From: Hornefia porci
GTDB taxonomy: Bacteria > Bacillota > Clostridia > Peptostreptococcales > Anaerovoracaceae
DNA length: 64,000 nucleotides
Direction: 5' to 3'
Assembly (NCBI RefSeq): GCF_001940235.1
Contig: NZ_MJIE01000001.1
Coordinates: 868,001 to 932,000 of the forward strand
Shown here: positions 1 through 8,539 of the stretch, piece after piece
Numbering within the stretch: position 1 is the first letter of the stretch
Layout of the letters: each line of letters starts with the position of its first letter
The notes under the pieces: generated by a model
What the model was told of the DNA's origin: nothing
Database searches by the model: none
Seen by the model: only the letters and a program-made list of their open reading frames with translations
Translations under genes and position numbers: made by a program

Positions 1-187
1 CCTCGTTCTGCAGAATATCGATAATGGCATCGCTGACCGCCCGGGGCGCCGGCACGTTGGGATTTCCCAGACTGAAATCATAGACGTTTTCCGGTCCCAC
101 GACCTGCGCCATTTTCTTTCCTTCCTCGAACATCTGCCGGATCACAGAGTTTCCGGCAACTCTCGGTTTCATATTTTCCGCGATCAT
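1..187 (-). CDS. Pyridoxal-phosphate aminotransferase (N-terminal part only)
   Basis: The gene runs off the left edge; only about 62 N-terminal residues are visible. They read MIAENMKPRVAGNSVIRQMF then a stretch with FSLGNPNVPAP, the typical opening of class I/II fold-type I aminotransferases of the aspartate/aromatic type, in which the SLGNP segment helps bind the substrate carboxylate. The ATG at 187 overlaps the iorB stop codon (ATGA, 184-187), so translation is probably coupled. Placement after iorAB suggests it supplies arylpyruvates from aromatic amino acids to the indolepyruvate oxidoreductase; that role is inferred. The catalytic lysine lies outside the window. Confidence 0.8.
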   Translation of the reverse strand, partial: MIAENMKPRVAGNSVIRQMFEEGKKMAQVVGPENVYDFSLGNPNVPAPRAVSDAIIDILQNE

Positions 188-762
188 TTCATCTGCTCCT
201 TTCCGACAGCGAACGCCTTCAGGTTAAGCTCGACGAACTTCTCCTTTACTGTTTTGCGGATGATCTCCTCCCAGTCGATATCATCCAGTCCCATAGCCTG
301 CACCAGCGCGCCCAGCAGAATCACGTTGGCCGCCTTCACGTTACCCAGCTCTTCCGCCTTTCGGGACGCGTCGATGACCACCACCTTCTTCGCCGTCCTC
401 TGCAGCTCTTCAATCACATCCGGCGCGTATTCCTCCTCTCCGGTCAGCACCGTCATTGAAGGAATCTCCTCACTGTTCACCACCACGGTTCCGTCCGCGC
501 GGATGTAATCCAGATTCCTCAGCGCCTCCATCTTCTCAAAGGAAACGATGATGTCGGCGGTTCCCTTCTCGATTACCGGCGACCATACCCGCTCCCTGCT
601 GTATCTCACCTGGGAGGTCACGTCTCCTCCCCGCTGGCTCATTCCGTGAATTTCGCTCATCTTCACGTCATAGCCTTCCTCCATCAGTCCGATGGTCAGC
701 ATCTTTGCGGCAAGGATCGTTCCCTGTCCCCCGACTCCCGTCAGCAGTATATTCTTTGTCAT
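184..762 (-). CDS. iorB: Indolepyruvate:ferredoxin oxidoreductase beta subunit
   Basis: A 192-residue protein of the 2-oxoacid:ferredoxin oxidoreductase gamma-type domain, the usual length for IorB. The start MTKNILLTGVGGQGTILAAK carries the GxGGQG motif, followed by HGMSQRGG, both hallmarks of this family. With IorA it oxidatively decarboxylates indolepyruvate and other arylpyruvates to the acyl-CoA with reduction of ferredoxin in the cytoplasm. The gene begins 6 nt downstream of the iorA stop and overlaps the next aminotransferase gene by 4 nt, so the three form one operon for aromatic amino acid degradation or, run backwards, for arylpyruvate synthesis from arylacetates. Confidence 0.93.
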   Translation of the reverse strand: MTKNILLTGVGGQGTILAAKMLTIGLMEEGYDVKMSEIHGMSQRGGDVTSQVRYSRERVWSPVIEKGTADIIVSFEKMEALRNLDYIRADGTVVVNSEEIPSMTVLTGEEEYAPDVIEELQRTAKKVVVIDASRKAEELGNVKAANVILLGALVQAMGLDDIDWEEIIRKTVKEKFVELNLKAFAVGKEQMK

Positions 763-768
763 CTCTCC

Positions 769-2550
769 TTACCTCCCTGTTTCCTTTGTGATAGCGTCCA
801 CAGGACATACCTGCATGCAGACGTCGCAGCCCACGCAATCCGCTCTGTTGATGCGCACCTTTTTCTCTTCCTTCTCAAAGATCAGCGCAGGGCATCCTGT
901 ACCCATGCAGGCGCGGCATCCAATGCATTTCTCCGGATCCACCGTGTCCTTCGTGCTGAACAGACCGTCGAATTCCTCCAGATCTGCTTCAGAGAATTTC
1001 TTCAGTACACAGGGCCAGCGCGTGATGATTACTGACGGCTCCTTCAGAGGCAGAAATTCATCCAGCGCCGCATCCACCGCCGCAAGGTCGTTGGGGTCGA
1101 TCACCTTCACATGACGGATTCCGAGTGCCTTCACCAGCTCTTCTATGTCGATAACCGGCGCGGGCTCCATCTTCACGGTGAAGCCCGAACCCGGATTCTG
1201 CTGATGTCCCGTCATTCCCGTAATCCTGTTATCCAGAATGATATTAACGGTATCGCTTCCGTTGTACACCGTGTTGATCAGGGATTCCACTCCCGTATGG
1301 AAGAATGTGGAATCTCCCAGCACCGTCACTACCTTGCGATTCACTCCTGCGCGGTTGAACGCCTGCTGTGCTCCGTGGCCCACCGAGATGGATGCTCCCA
1401 TGCACACTGTGGAATTCATCGCATTATACGGTGCTCCCGCCGCCAGCGTGTAGCAGCCGATATCTCCGCTGATCATGATGTCCTTTCTCTTCCCCAGACG
1501 GTAGAACAGTCCTCTGTGAGGGCATCCCGCACAGAGCGACGGCGGTCTGCGGATCACCTTGCTCCGGTCGTATTCCACCTCCGGCAGCGTGCTCCCGGTC
1601 AGGCTCTTCCGCAGTACGTCGGGCGTCATCTCCCCGTAAGGCGGGAAGGTGTCTTTTCCGTGCACCTCAAATCCCAGCCTCTGGCAGAATTCCTCAATGT
1701 ACGGATCGTCTTCCTCCACGATGTACACCCGGTCCATTTTCTCACAGAATTCCCGGATCATCTTCTCCGGCAGCGGATTGGTGAATCCCAGCTTCAGGTA
1801 GGACGCCTCCTCACCGAACACCTCTCTGGCGTAATAATAGCTGACGCCGGAGGCGATCACGCCGGTCTTTGTTCCATTGATCTCCGCGTGGTTAAAGGGC
1901 GAGCGTTCACTGTACTCCGCAAGTTTCTTCATCCGCTCCTCGATCTGCACCCTGAGAATCCTCGAGTGCGCCGGCAGCGCCACATATTTCATCGGGTCCG
2001 GCTTCCATTCCTTCACCGGCACCTCCCGCCGTTCGCCGCATTCCACCAGAGACTTGGAATGACAGACACGTGTCACCATGCGGATCATGAAAATCACATT
2101 ATAGCTCTCCGACAGCTCGAACGCCGTCTTCATCATATCCAGACACTCCTGGCTGTCCGCCGGCTCCAGCATCGGAATCTTTCCCATTTTCGCATAGTTG
2201 CGGTTATCCTGCTCATTCTGTGAGGAGAACATTCCCGGCTCATCCGCCGTCACGATCACCGCTCCTCCGTTGACTCCCATATAGGCGAACGTCATCAGCG
2301 GGTCCGCCGCCACATTGACCCCCACATGCTTCATGGACGCCATGCTCCGGACTCCCGCCATGGAGGCTCCGATCGCGGATTCCATCGCCACCTTCTCATT
2401 GGGCGCCCACTCCGCATAGATCTCATCGTATTTCGCGATATTTTCCAGGATCTCCGTGCTGGGAGTCCCCGGATAGGCTGACGCGTGTCTGACGCCCGCC
2501 TCATATGCTCCTCTCGCGATGGCCTCATCGCCTGTTAACAGTTTCTTCAT
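769..2550 (-). CDS. iorA: Indolepyruvate:ferredoxin oxidoreductase alpha subunit
   Basis: 593 residues, the normal length of IorA. The N-terminal pyrimidine-binding domain begins MKKLLTGDEAIARGAYEAG; the thiamine diphosphate domain contains the CAGCPHRG segment and GDSTFFHTG / N-R-ITGMTGHQQNPG. The C-terminus holds two ferredoxin clusters, CxxCxxCxxxxCP from residue 542 and CVGCDVCMQVCP from residue 572, the first with the extended spacing usual for this family. The ATG has an AGGAGG-type site upstream. It forms the catalytic subunit with IorB. The 5' leader of about 190 nt contains a TATAAT box and a structured repeat described separately. Confidence 0.95.
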   Translation of the reverse strand: MKKLLTGDEAIARGAYEAGVRHASAYPGTPSTEILENIAKYDEIYAEWAPNEKVAMESAIGASMAGVRSMASMKHVGVNVAADPLMTFAYMGVNGGAVIVTADEPGMFSSQNEQDNRNYAKMGKIPMLEPADSQECLDMMKTAFELSESYNVIFMIRMVTRVCHSKSLVECGERREVPVKEWKPDPMKYVALPAHSRILRVQIEERMKKLAEYSERSPFNHAEINGTKTGVIASGVSYYYAREVFGEEASYLKLGFTNPLPEKMIREFCEKMDRVYIVEEDDPYIEEFCQRLGFEVHGKDTFPPYGEMTPDVLRKSLTGSTLPEVEYDRSKVIRRPPSLCAGCPHRGLFYRLGKRKDIMISGDIGCYTLAAGAPYNAMNSTVCMGASISVGHGAQQAFNRAGVNRKVVTVLGDSTFFHTGVESLINTVYNGSDTVNIILDNRITGMTGHQQNPGSGFTVKMEPAPVIDIEELVKALGIRHVKVIDPNDLAAVDAALDEFLPLKEPSVIITRWPCVLKKFSEADLEEFDGLFSTKDTVDPEKCIGCRACMGTGCPALIFEKEEKKVRINRADCVGCDVCMQVCPVDAITKETGR

Positions 2551-2680
2551 CCTTGTCTTTTCCTCCTGCTATATTAAAGATGTTCTTTCCCGATTTTACC
2601 GTTCCTCGCAGACGGGTCTCCCTCCTGCGGCCGGCGACGCTGACAGCCGGCTGTCTCACGTCCTGTTTCTGCGGCGTTCG

Positions 2681-2757
2681 CCGCGGCGCTGCTGACAAAC
2701 TGCCGTCAGCGCTCATTAGGTCCGACGGGGACTTAATGAGCAGACTCTATTATAATA
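2681..2757 (-). repeat. Structured intergenic repeat, copy 1 (iorA leader)
   Basis: On the minus strand a TATAAT box (2749-2754) is followed within about 11 nt by a perfect 10-bp hairpin (arms 2714-2723 and 2729-2738, loop CCGUC) and then a second hairpin closed by GCGCTG/CAGCGC-type pairing (2686-2712). The same layout, including the TATAAT box, recurs at 57356-57430 with paired base changes in the stem, and a weaker hairpin copy lies at 59931-59972. The position between a promoter and iorA would fit a cis-acting leader, but the other copies are not in front of comparable genes, so a mobile repeat is equally possible. Confidence 0.7.
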
Positions 2758-2846
2758 GCACAAAATCCGGCTCCTGTTGCCTTTGTCACAAAAAAAATCT
2801 GTGTGAAAACGACCGGCTTTTTTCGATTCCCCGGCTGCACACGGAA

Positions 2847-3185
2847 TTACCGTTCCGCCTCATACGCCTCATACCACTCAGACAGCTGGTCGAGAATCGG
2901 AATCAGTGCGTCGCAGGCTTCGGTAGTGCTGTATTCCACACGCACCGGCACCTCCATGTATTCTCTGCGTTCCACAAGCCCTACCGACTCCAGTTCCCTC
3001 AGCGCCCGGGCGAGCACTGTGTTCGACACGCCGTCCATGCGGCGTTTCAGTTCGTTGTAGCGGGTCGGCCCACCGTTGTTCAGCGTGCAGATGATCTGCA
3101 TCTTCCACTTTCCTCCGATCAGATCCATGGAGCGGCTCAGGGGGCAGGTTTCCAGGCACGGACAATTGTAATGCGTTTCGATCAT
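2847..3185 (-). CDS. HxlR-family winged-helix regulator
   Basis: 112 residues when started at the ATG at 3185, which has GGAGG 8 nt upstream; an ATG at 3191 lies too close to that site. The sequence has the family signature: an N-terminal cysteine-rich CPCLETCPLSRSMDLIGGKWK followed by the wing RREYMEVPVRVEYSTTEAC. HxlR proteins are dimeric repressors or activators, several sensing aldehydes or thiol stress through the N-terminal cysteine. It is divergent from a LysE-type exporter with a 19-bp dyad between them, so it probably controls that gene. The effector cannot be told from sequence. Confidence 0.88.
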   Translation of the reverse strand: MIETHYNCPCLETCPLSRSMDLIGGKWKMQIICTLNNGGPTRYNELKRRMDGVSNTVLARALRELESVGLVERREYMEVPVRVEYSTTEACDALIPILDQLSEWYEAYEAER

Positions 3186-3273
3186 GGTCATCTCCTCCTT
3201 ACCAGGTAACAAAAAAATGCGTTCTTGCGTTTTCTCTCCTGCTGCCATATTATATAAATAGCAAAAAGAAATC

Positions 3274-3292
3274 AAGTGCTAAATTACTACTT
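3274..3292. promoter_or_regulatory. Dyad operator candidate between HxlR and LysE genes
   Basis: AAGTGCTAAATTACTACTT is an interrupted perfect dyad (AAGT, TAA / TTA, ACTT) ending one base before the AGGAG site of the LysE gene. Its position over the exporter's start region suits a repressor site for the divergent HxlR regulator. The binding assignment is inference. Confidence 0.5.
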
Positions 3293-3304
3293 AGGAGAAA
3301 AATT

Positions 3305-3931
3305 ATGAGCGCATTTATTCAGGGATACACTCTTGGCCTTGCCTATGTAATGCCCATCGGAACGCAGAACATCTTCGTCATCAATACGGCGCTGACTCAG
3401 CGGCGCAGTCGCATCTGGCTGACGACATTCTGCGTCTTCTTCTGCGACATCGTCTGCGCGCTGGCGTGCTTCTACGGCGTGGGAGGAATCATGCAGTCCT
3501 CACGCTGGCTGCAGCTGGCGGTTCTCGGCGCCGGTTCGCTGGTGGTCATGTGGATCGGATTTTCGATTTTCCGGGACAAAAGCACCATTGAGGGCGATGA
3601 GGGTAAATCTGAGCTTTCTGTCGCGAAGGTATTCACCACCGCCTGCTTCGTGACCTGGGCCAATCCGCAGGCGTGGATCGACGGAAGCATGATGCTGGGC
3701 GCCTTCCGCACCTCCCTGAACGGTGCGGACGGCACACGGTTCATCATCGCTGTCTGTCTCGCCTCCCTGTCCTGGTGGGTGGTGATGCCGACGGTTGTTT
3801 CGCTGCTCCAGTCCCGCATCAACAACAAAGTATTCCGCGCCATCAACATCATCTGCGGCGCGATCATCATGGTCTACGGGGCAAAACTGCTGGTCAGCTT
3901 TGTACGGCTGGCCGCCGTGATGTTCGGATAA
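3305..3931 (+). CDS. LysE/RhtB-family amino acid exporter
   Basis: 208 residues, the normal family length, with about six membrane segments. The N-terminus MSAFIQGYTLGLAYVMPIGTQNIFVIN matches the LysE/ArgO motif PIGPQN (here PIGTQN), and the middle contains FVTWANPQAWIDGSMMLGA, the conserved second repeat of the family (usually NPxxYLD). It should export a basic or other amino acid across the cytoplasmic membrane. The ATG follows AGGAG at a good distance. It is divergent from, and probably regulated by, the HxlR gene, and is followed by a strong hairpin. The substrate is not determinable. Confidence 0.88.
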   Translation: MSAFIQGYTLGLAYVMPIGTQNIFVINTALTQRRSRIWLTTFCVFFCDIVCALACFYGVGGIMQSSRWLQLAVLGAGSLVVMWIGFSIFRDKSTIEGDEGKSELSVAKVFTTACFVTWANPQAWIDGSMMLGAFRTSLNGADGTRFIIAVCLASLSWWVVMPTVVSLLQSRINNKVFRAINIICGAIIMVYGAKLLVSFVRLAAVMFG

Positions 3932-3969
3932 GGGCTTTCACCCGTTAAACCCATGCCCTGTCCGGCGTA

Positions 3970-4017
3970 CATACAGAAAAGGGGGCCGCGTGTTATGCGC
4001 AGCCCCCTTTCTGTATG
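3970..4017. terminator. Bidirectional terminator-like hairpin
   Basis: Arms CATACAGAAA(A)GGGGGC and GCCCCCTTTCTGTATG with a short GCG..CGC extension form a long, nearly perfect hairpin between the convergent LysE exporter and Hsp20 genes. The A and T runs are inside the stem, so it could end transcription from both sides. Confidence 0.7.
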
Positions 4018-4023
4018 GGAAAA

Positions 4024-4452
4024 TTATCCTTCGATTGCAATGTATTTGTTCTGCTCGATCTCCGGTTTGGCCTCTGCCTTCGGCACATCGATTTTCAGAA
4101 CGCCCTGATCGAATCTGGCCTTGATATCCTCCTGTCTGACGTCATCGCCGACATAGAAGCTCCTGGTGCAGGTTCCCTGGAATCTCTCTCTTCTGATGTA
4201 GGAACCGTCCTCGCCCTTCTCGTCATTGCTTGTGGACGTGGTCGCCTCTACCTGCAGAACGCCGTCATTCAACTGGATTTTAACATTGTCCTTGTCAAAT
4301 CCCGGCAGATCCATATGCAGTTCATAATGGTCTCCGGCGTCTTTCACGTCGCTCTTCATCAAAGTGTTTTCTACACGGTTTCCACGGAACGGCGGGAAAT
4401 CCATAAAATCATCGTTGAAAAATCTGTCTCCAAAAATGCTCGGTAACAACAT
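4024..4452 (-). CDS. Hsp20 / alpha-crystallin small heat-shock protein
   Basis: 142 residues, typical of clostridial Hsp18. The alpha-crystallin domain spans about residues 35-125, with DLPGFDKDNVKIQLNDGVLQVEA at its start and GVLKIDVPKAE (the conserved GVLxIxVPK) near the end; the N-terminal LPSIFGDRFFNDDF is the usual hydrophobic arm. It acts as an ATP-independent holdase in the cytoplasm. Upstream are a sigma-A promoter and a CIRCE element, so HrcA repression is expected. The leader is about 125 nt, purine-rich on the coding strand, and contains a perfect 7-bp hairpin at 4506-4523. Confidence 0.95.
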   Translation of the reverse strand: MLLPSIFGDRFFNDDFMDFPPFRGNRVENTLMKSDVKDAGDHYELHMDLPGFDKDNVKIQLNDGVLQVEATTSTSNDEKGEDGSYIRRERFQGTCTRSFYVGDDVRQEDIKARFDQGVLKIDVPKAEAKPEIEQNKYIAIEG

Positions 4453-4582
4453 AGTAAATACCTCCTTTTAATATCGGCATCTCTGCCTGTTTGTCTGTCT
4501 GTTCTGATCAGGTTCCCCTGATCTCTGTTAATCTCTGTCTCCCTATCTCTTTCTGTTTCCTTCGTTCCTCCTTACAAGTATC

Positions 4583-4624
4583 ATTATACTCATTTTGTTA
4601 GCACTGTCAATAGGTGAGTGCTAA
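4583..4624 (-). promoter_or_regulatory. CIRCE operator overlapping the hsp20 promoter
   Basis: TTAGCACT at 4598-4605 and AGTGCTAA at 4617-4624 form the CIRCE inverted repeat (one mismatch from the consensus in one arm). On the minus strand the -35 TTGACA (4610-4605) lies inside it and the -10 TATAAT is at 4588-4583 with a 16-nt spacer, so bound HrcA would cover the promoter. Confidence 0.9.
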
Positions 4625-4639
4625 TTTTTTAAAAAAGTT

Positions 4640-4740
4640 TTTTCGTTGCTTATTTCTGCATTTAATGTGTGCTGGATCCCCGAATATGCTTGAAATATCA
4701 ATCATGCAGAGAGCATATTCGGCGGCCTTCTGCAGAGTTC
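4640..4740 (-). repeat. ISxIF-type repeat, copy A (short decayed reading frame)
   Basis: Reads on the minus strand as a short open frame with EYALCMIDISSIFGDPAHIK then CRNKQRKNFF. The DNA and the peptide resemble the minus-strand sequence at 57200-57337 (GYAFCIIDISGIFDGCARI, then CPEKQRNAF) and, more weakly, plus strand 56930-57000. The segment also contains an inverted repeat CGAATATGC/GCATATTCG. No start codon with a ribosome binding site is visible, so this copy is probably a remnant. Confidence 0.5.
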
Positions 4741-4749
4741 CGAGAAGGT

Positions 4750-5904
4750 TTATCCGAAAACCCTGCGGCTCCATCGCACCGCTAACGCCGTCAGAAGCGC
4801 AGAAAACGGCACTGTCAGAATCACCGCTATTGCCGCGGTCATCCCTCCAAGCAGCTCAATGCTTATGAAATCCGCATTTATCATCTGGTTGAACTGATAG
4901 CCATAGGAAATTATCACCATCAGCGTCGTTATCACGGAGCCTGTGAACGCGAGGATCAGCGTCTGGCAGTTCGCTCCGGCCAGATCTCTTCCGATGTTCA
5001 TTCCCGAACGAAAAAGCTCATCACTTCTGATGTCCGGTTTCTGTTCCCATATCTCAAACAGGACCGAAACCACCGACATCGCGATGTCTATCAATGCACC
5101 GAGACTTGACACCGCAATGCTGACAAAGAGCAGACCGGATACGCTGAGACCCGATTTCTGCCGGATCAGGATCAATTCCTCCGCCGCCTCCAAATTATAT
5201 CCGTTTACATGCATGATTCCTGAGAAAACCACATATACGGCCGATGCCACGGCCATACCGAGAACCGTTGCCGCAACTGCGACCCATGTTTTCCGGCTCC
5301 AGCCGTTCAGCAGCGTCATGGCGCTGACGATAATCACCGTTACCGTGATGAATGTCACCCCCGCAGGTGAATACCCGTGAAACAGTGCCGGCAAAAGAAA
5401 TCCCAGAATCATAACCATCGCAAAAGCAAGGCCGAGCAGTGAACGCAGTCCTTTGTGCCCCGCGACAGCAAGCAGCAGCACCGCAAATACTCCCACAAGA
5501 AGAATTCTTCCCAGAGTACGGTCGTAGTTATATATATTGTAGAACAGCTTAACTCCCGGGGAACCGTCAACCTTGACGATCACGCGGGTTCCTTTACGGC
5601 AGATAATATGATGCGTGTTAGTGACATCGTTGTCTATCGTGAGTTTTCTGCCCTTCAGCGTGCCCTGATCAATGTGAACCTCAAGCTTCTGGTATCCCAG
5701 TCTGCGCGCTCCCTCATTGTCTCTGGCGGTCAGCGATTCCTCCGCGACTCCGGTTACATGTCCCTTATAATAATTGAGTGAATCAGACTCATAGATCCGG
5801 CTGTCGACCGGATTTGCGTGGTTCCAGATCAGCACAGCAAGGACAATGACTGTCATTGCCCCTGCAGTTATCAGATCCTGTATTTTGTTATTTCTTTTCT
5901 TCAT
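4750..5904 (-). CDS. YibE/F-family membrane protein
   Basis: 384 residues. One N-terminal membrane segment (about 12-27) is followed by an extracytoplasmic domain of roughly 100 residues (VTGVAEESLTARDNEGARRLGYQKLEVHID...) and then a run of about seven membrane helices, with the family's GALIDIAMSVVSVLFEI segment and NIGRDLAGANCQTLILAFTGS. YibE/F proteins have no established function; the same fold appears twice more in this window (26018 and 27130). Here both halves are in one protein. It starts 5 nt after the stop of the metallophosphoesterase gene and is co-transcribed with it. Confidence 0.87.
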   Translation of the reverse strand: MKKRNNKIQDLITAGAMTVIVLAVLIWNHANPVDSRIYESDSLNYYKGHVTGVAEESLTARDNEGARRLGYQKLEVHIDQGTLKGRKLTIDNDVTNTHHIICRKGTRVIVKVDGSPGVKLFYNIYNYDRTLGRILLVGVFAVLLLAVAGHKGLRSLLGLAFAMVMILGFLLPALFHGYSPAGVTFITVTVIIVSAMTLLNGWSRKTWVAVAATVLGMAVASAVYVVFSGIMHVNGYNLEAAEELILIRQKSGLSVSGLLFVSIAVSSLGALIDIAMSVVSVLFEIWEQKPDIRSDELFRSGMNIGRDLAGANCQTLILAFTGSVITTLMVIISYGYQFNQMINADFISIELLGGMTAAIAVILTVPFSALLTALAVRWSRRVFG

Positions 5905-5909
5905 TAACT

Positions 5910-8123
5910 CTATCTGACTTTTACAGTCCTGCTTTCAGACCATTTACCATAGCAGGTTTTACCGTTCACTGTCTTATAGCCTCTGACCCGGACCTTGTAT
6001 CTGCTGCCGGATTTCAGGCTTCTGATCGTTTTGGAGGTCCGGGTGCTCTTAATGCTCTTCCACTTGGAGCTTCCGGCCTTTCTGTAACTGATCTGATATT
6101 TTACGCCCTTTGCAAGCTTACTGTAACTGACAGAAATCTTTTTCTTTCCTGCTTTAACTTTTCTGATTTTCTCTTTGCTGATTTTTATCGGCTCTGCTTT
6201 CTGCTCCGTATCTGTACGTGTGATCCTGAATGAGTCCAGAACAGGCATTTCCTTTGTATCCGTAAAATATGTCGTAAAGGTCAGGCTCGTCCGCGTAACT
6301 TCGACATTGGTAATGGTCGGACAGTTGCTCTGGTCCTTCAGCGCGATGAAATCCGTCAGGGAATCATTATTATATTTGTAATACTTACTTCCGGACGCGG
6401 AATTCGCGGTCAGATAAAACACCTGCCCGTCTTTCGGATCCGTAACGGAGTTGCTGTCCGAAGTCTGCGGGTCGTTGGCGTCCATCAGATAGGTTCTGGT
6501 ATAGCAGTGATCGTGCCCCATCAGTACAGCGTCGATGTCCAGATCGGAGAAAATCCGGGGCAGCTCTGATCTGCGTTCTAGGATATCATCGTCTGTCGCA
6601 TGACTCGCCGCGCTGTAGATGGAATGATGGAAACTGACTATTTTCCACTGAGCGTCCGGATTTGCCTGCAGCGCCTGCTTCATAAACGCTCTGTGCTCAC
6701 TGGTACTCCTGTTGTTGGAGTTGAGATTCATAAACAGAACCCCGTTATACATATACCAGTAGTCTCCGCTGGATTTGCCGGAGCTGTCTACACGTCCCAG
6801 GAAAGACACGTTCGGAATATTTCCATGCGCTGTGTACAGTGTACTTCCGGAATCATGATTTCCTTCATTCAGCGCCAGTGCGTAAGACTGCAGCTCATCC
6901 GGCGTAAAGAATCCCTGGTACTGAGATTCTTCTGAATCGCCTTTGTCGTTAATCTGATCTCCGGCACTGAGGATGAAGCTTGTCTGCGGAAACTTCTCTG
7001 TCGCGAAATCCAGCGTATTGACCCAGCCCTTTGTGTCATTCTCTGTATTGCGGCTGGCACCGATCTGCGGATCTCCGGCGAACAGAAAGCTGAAGGAATC
7101 CTTTTTCCCCAGATCCTGCGTTGCAAAAGTGTAGGTTTCCGACCATCCGTCATCATTTCCCACTCTGTAAATGTATGATGTGAATTCGTCCAGGTTCTTC
7201 AGTACCGTCTTGTTGGAATAGAATCCGCTGACTCCGCTCTTTACCTGATCGGCTCTGTATTTTCCGGCGGAAGCTTCCGGAAACTCGTCGCCTTCTTTCC
7301 ATCCGGACGGTTTGACCGCCACCTGCGCATAAGACGCTTTCCCGGACTCTCCCAGCCAGGTCAGATTTCTCTTTGTTTCATCCGCCCCGATCTGCAGAGA
7401 CACGTCGCGAACTTCTTTCTGTGGAAGGACCGTGCTCACTGTAAGATCCTTCAGATCAATGTAGATATCCGAGCTGTTCGCTCTGCCCTGATGCAGTTCC
7501 ACCGCCAGAACATTATCCTTTGCCTTCAGGTTCAGGCTGCCGATGTCTATGCCGTCGCTGGCAGCTGAAACAGTACCGGTCTTCGGCGCCCCGGCGTTGG
7601 AGCCGCCGTACCCGTTCTCGTCGAACGAGCCGTCATCGAATCCGGCTATCTTCTTGCCGTTGATCGTTACAACCGCCGCATCATCGTACAGGACAGTTCC
7701 TGTGATTTCCTTCACCTGACTGACATCAACATCATCGATATCAAATTTTGTCCTCAGATAGTAGACAGGAACGTCGTTTGAGGTTCCGCTGATGTACTGG
7801 TTCAGAAGCACATTCGGAACAAAGCCGCTGCCCAGATCGGCTATCTTACCGTTCTTCGCTCCAAAGCTTCCCTTCCCGGAAGACCAGGCGGAATCATCGA
7901 AATCCGCATTGCTGTCCCAGCCGGCCGCCGGTTTGGTGTTATTGTCAAGGTAGCGCCAGGTTGTCCCATCAGTGCTCACTACCCTGTCTGTCGTCGCCGC
8001 ACCCGACACGTTCTCCGCATATATGTCGGAGTCTGTCATCTGCGCCAGGTTTCCCGTTCCCGCGACGATCATGAATGAAAGCGCGAGGGCTGAAATTTTG
8101 TACAAACCTCGTAATTTAACCAT
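5910..8123 (-). CDS. Secreted metallophosphoesterase (purple-acid-phosphatase-like) with C-terminal Fn3 domain
   Basis: 737 residues from the ATG at 8123, chosen because MVKLRGLYKISALALSFMIVAG is a good signal peptide and AAAGGA lies upstream; a longer frame to 8198 is less likely. An N-terminal purple-acid-phosphatase-like Fn3 region precedes the catalytic domain with FAGDPQIG, SAGDQIND, NEGNHD, SFHHS and GHDHCYT, the metal ligands of calcineurin-like phosphoesterases. The last 90 residues form a fibronectin-type domain rich in Lys/Arg (KISVSYSKLAKGVKYQISYRK). No sortase motif or membrane anchor is seen at the end, so it is probably secreted or held by charge. The YibE/F gene follows directly. 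Confidence 0.88.
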   Translation of the reverse strand: MVKLRGLYKISALALSFMIVAGTGNLAQMTDSDIYAENVSGAATTDRVVSTDGTTWRYLDNNTKPAAGWDSNADFDDSAWSSGKGSFGAKNGKIADLGSGFVPNVLLNQYISGTSNDVPVYYLRTKFDIDDVDVSQVKEITGTVLYDDAAVVTINGKKIAGFDDGSFDENGYGGSNAGAPKTGTVSAASDGIDIGSLNLKAKDNVLAVELHQGRANSSDIYIDLKDLTVSTVLPQKEVRDVSLQIGADETKRNLTWLGESGKASYAQVAVKPSGWKEGDEFPEASAGKYRADQVKSGVSGFYSNKTVLKNLDEFTSYIYRVGNDDGWSETYTFATQDLGKKDSFSFLFAGDPQIGASRNTENDTKGWVNTLDFATEKFPQTSFILSAGDQINDKGDSEESQYQGFFTPDELQSYALALNEGNHDSGSTLYTAHGNIPNVSFLGRVDSSGKSSGDYWYMYNGVLFMNLNSNNRSTSEHRAFMKQALQANPDAQWKIVSFHHSIYSAASHATDDDILERRSELPRIFSDLDIDAVLMGHDHCYTRTYLMDANDPQTSDSNSVTDPKDGQVFYLTANSASGSKYYKYNNDSLTDFIALKDQSNCPTITNVEVTRTSLTFTTYFTDTKEMPVLDSFRITRTDTEQKAEPIKISKEKIRKVKAGKKKISVSYSKLAKGVKYQISYRKAGSSKWKSIKSTRTSKTIRSLKSGSRYKVRVRGYKTVNGKTCYGKWSESRTVKVR

Positions 8124-8326
8124 CTCTTTACCATCCTTTACTTCTGTCAACTTCAGATCTGATACAGAGAGGATATCATACGTCTGTAAGAACCGCATGC
8201 CTGCCAGCGTTAATTATTTGTAAACAAAGAACTTTCGCAGAAAATATTATGGTGCCCGAATGAAATTCATTATACGGAAAAACTGTTCTCCCCAAAAGAT
8301 ACAAAAGCTTTTATTTTTAAGAGTAC

Positions 8327-8358
8327 AAAAGCCCGCAGAACAACGCCTGCGGGCTTTT
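8327..8358 (-). terminator. Rho-independent terminator
   Basis: AAAAGCCCGCAG and CTGCGGGCTTTT arms with a 7-nt loop, placed just after the stop of the 52-residue membrane protein. The run of T on the minus strand is at the hairpin base. Confidence 0.85.
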
Positions 8359-8380
8359 CGTGTCGATTTCATATACAGTT

Positions 8381-8539
8381 TCAGTTAAAAAGCAGTGTCG
8401 GTATTGAAAACATAATCGCCATGACGACACAGAGTCCGACAATGAAGATCTTCAGCGCCAGACTTTTTCCATTGCTCTTTTTCTCTGTATAAACCGGTTT
8501 TTTCTCCGGATTCCGATAATTTTTAGGTTTATTGCTCAT
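8381..8539 (-). CDS. Small single-pass membrane protein, unknown function
   Basis: 52 residues from the ATG at 8539: a basic, proline-rich cytoplasmic part (MSNKPKNYRNPEKKPVY) and one hydrophobic helix (ALKIFIVGLCVVMAIMFSIP). GGGAGCGG lies upstream of the start and a strong terminator follows the stop, so it forms its own small transcription unit. I do not recognise the family; small basic-head proteins of this shape are common in Clostridia. Confidence 0.7.
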   Translation of the reverse strand: MSNKPKNYRNPEKKPVYTEKKSNGKSLALKIFIVGLCVVMAIMFSIPTLLFN

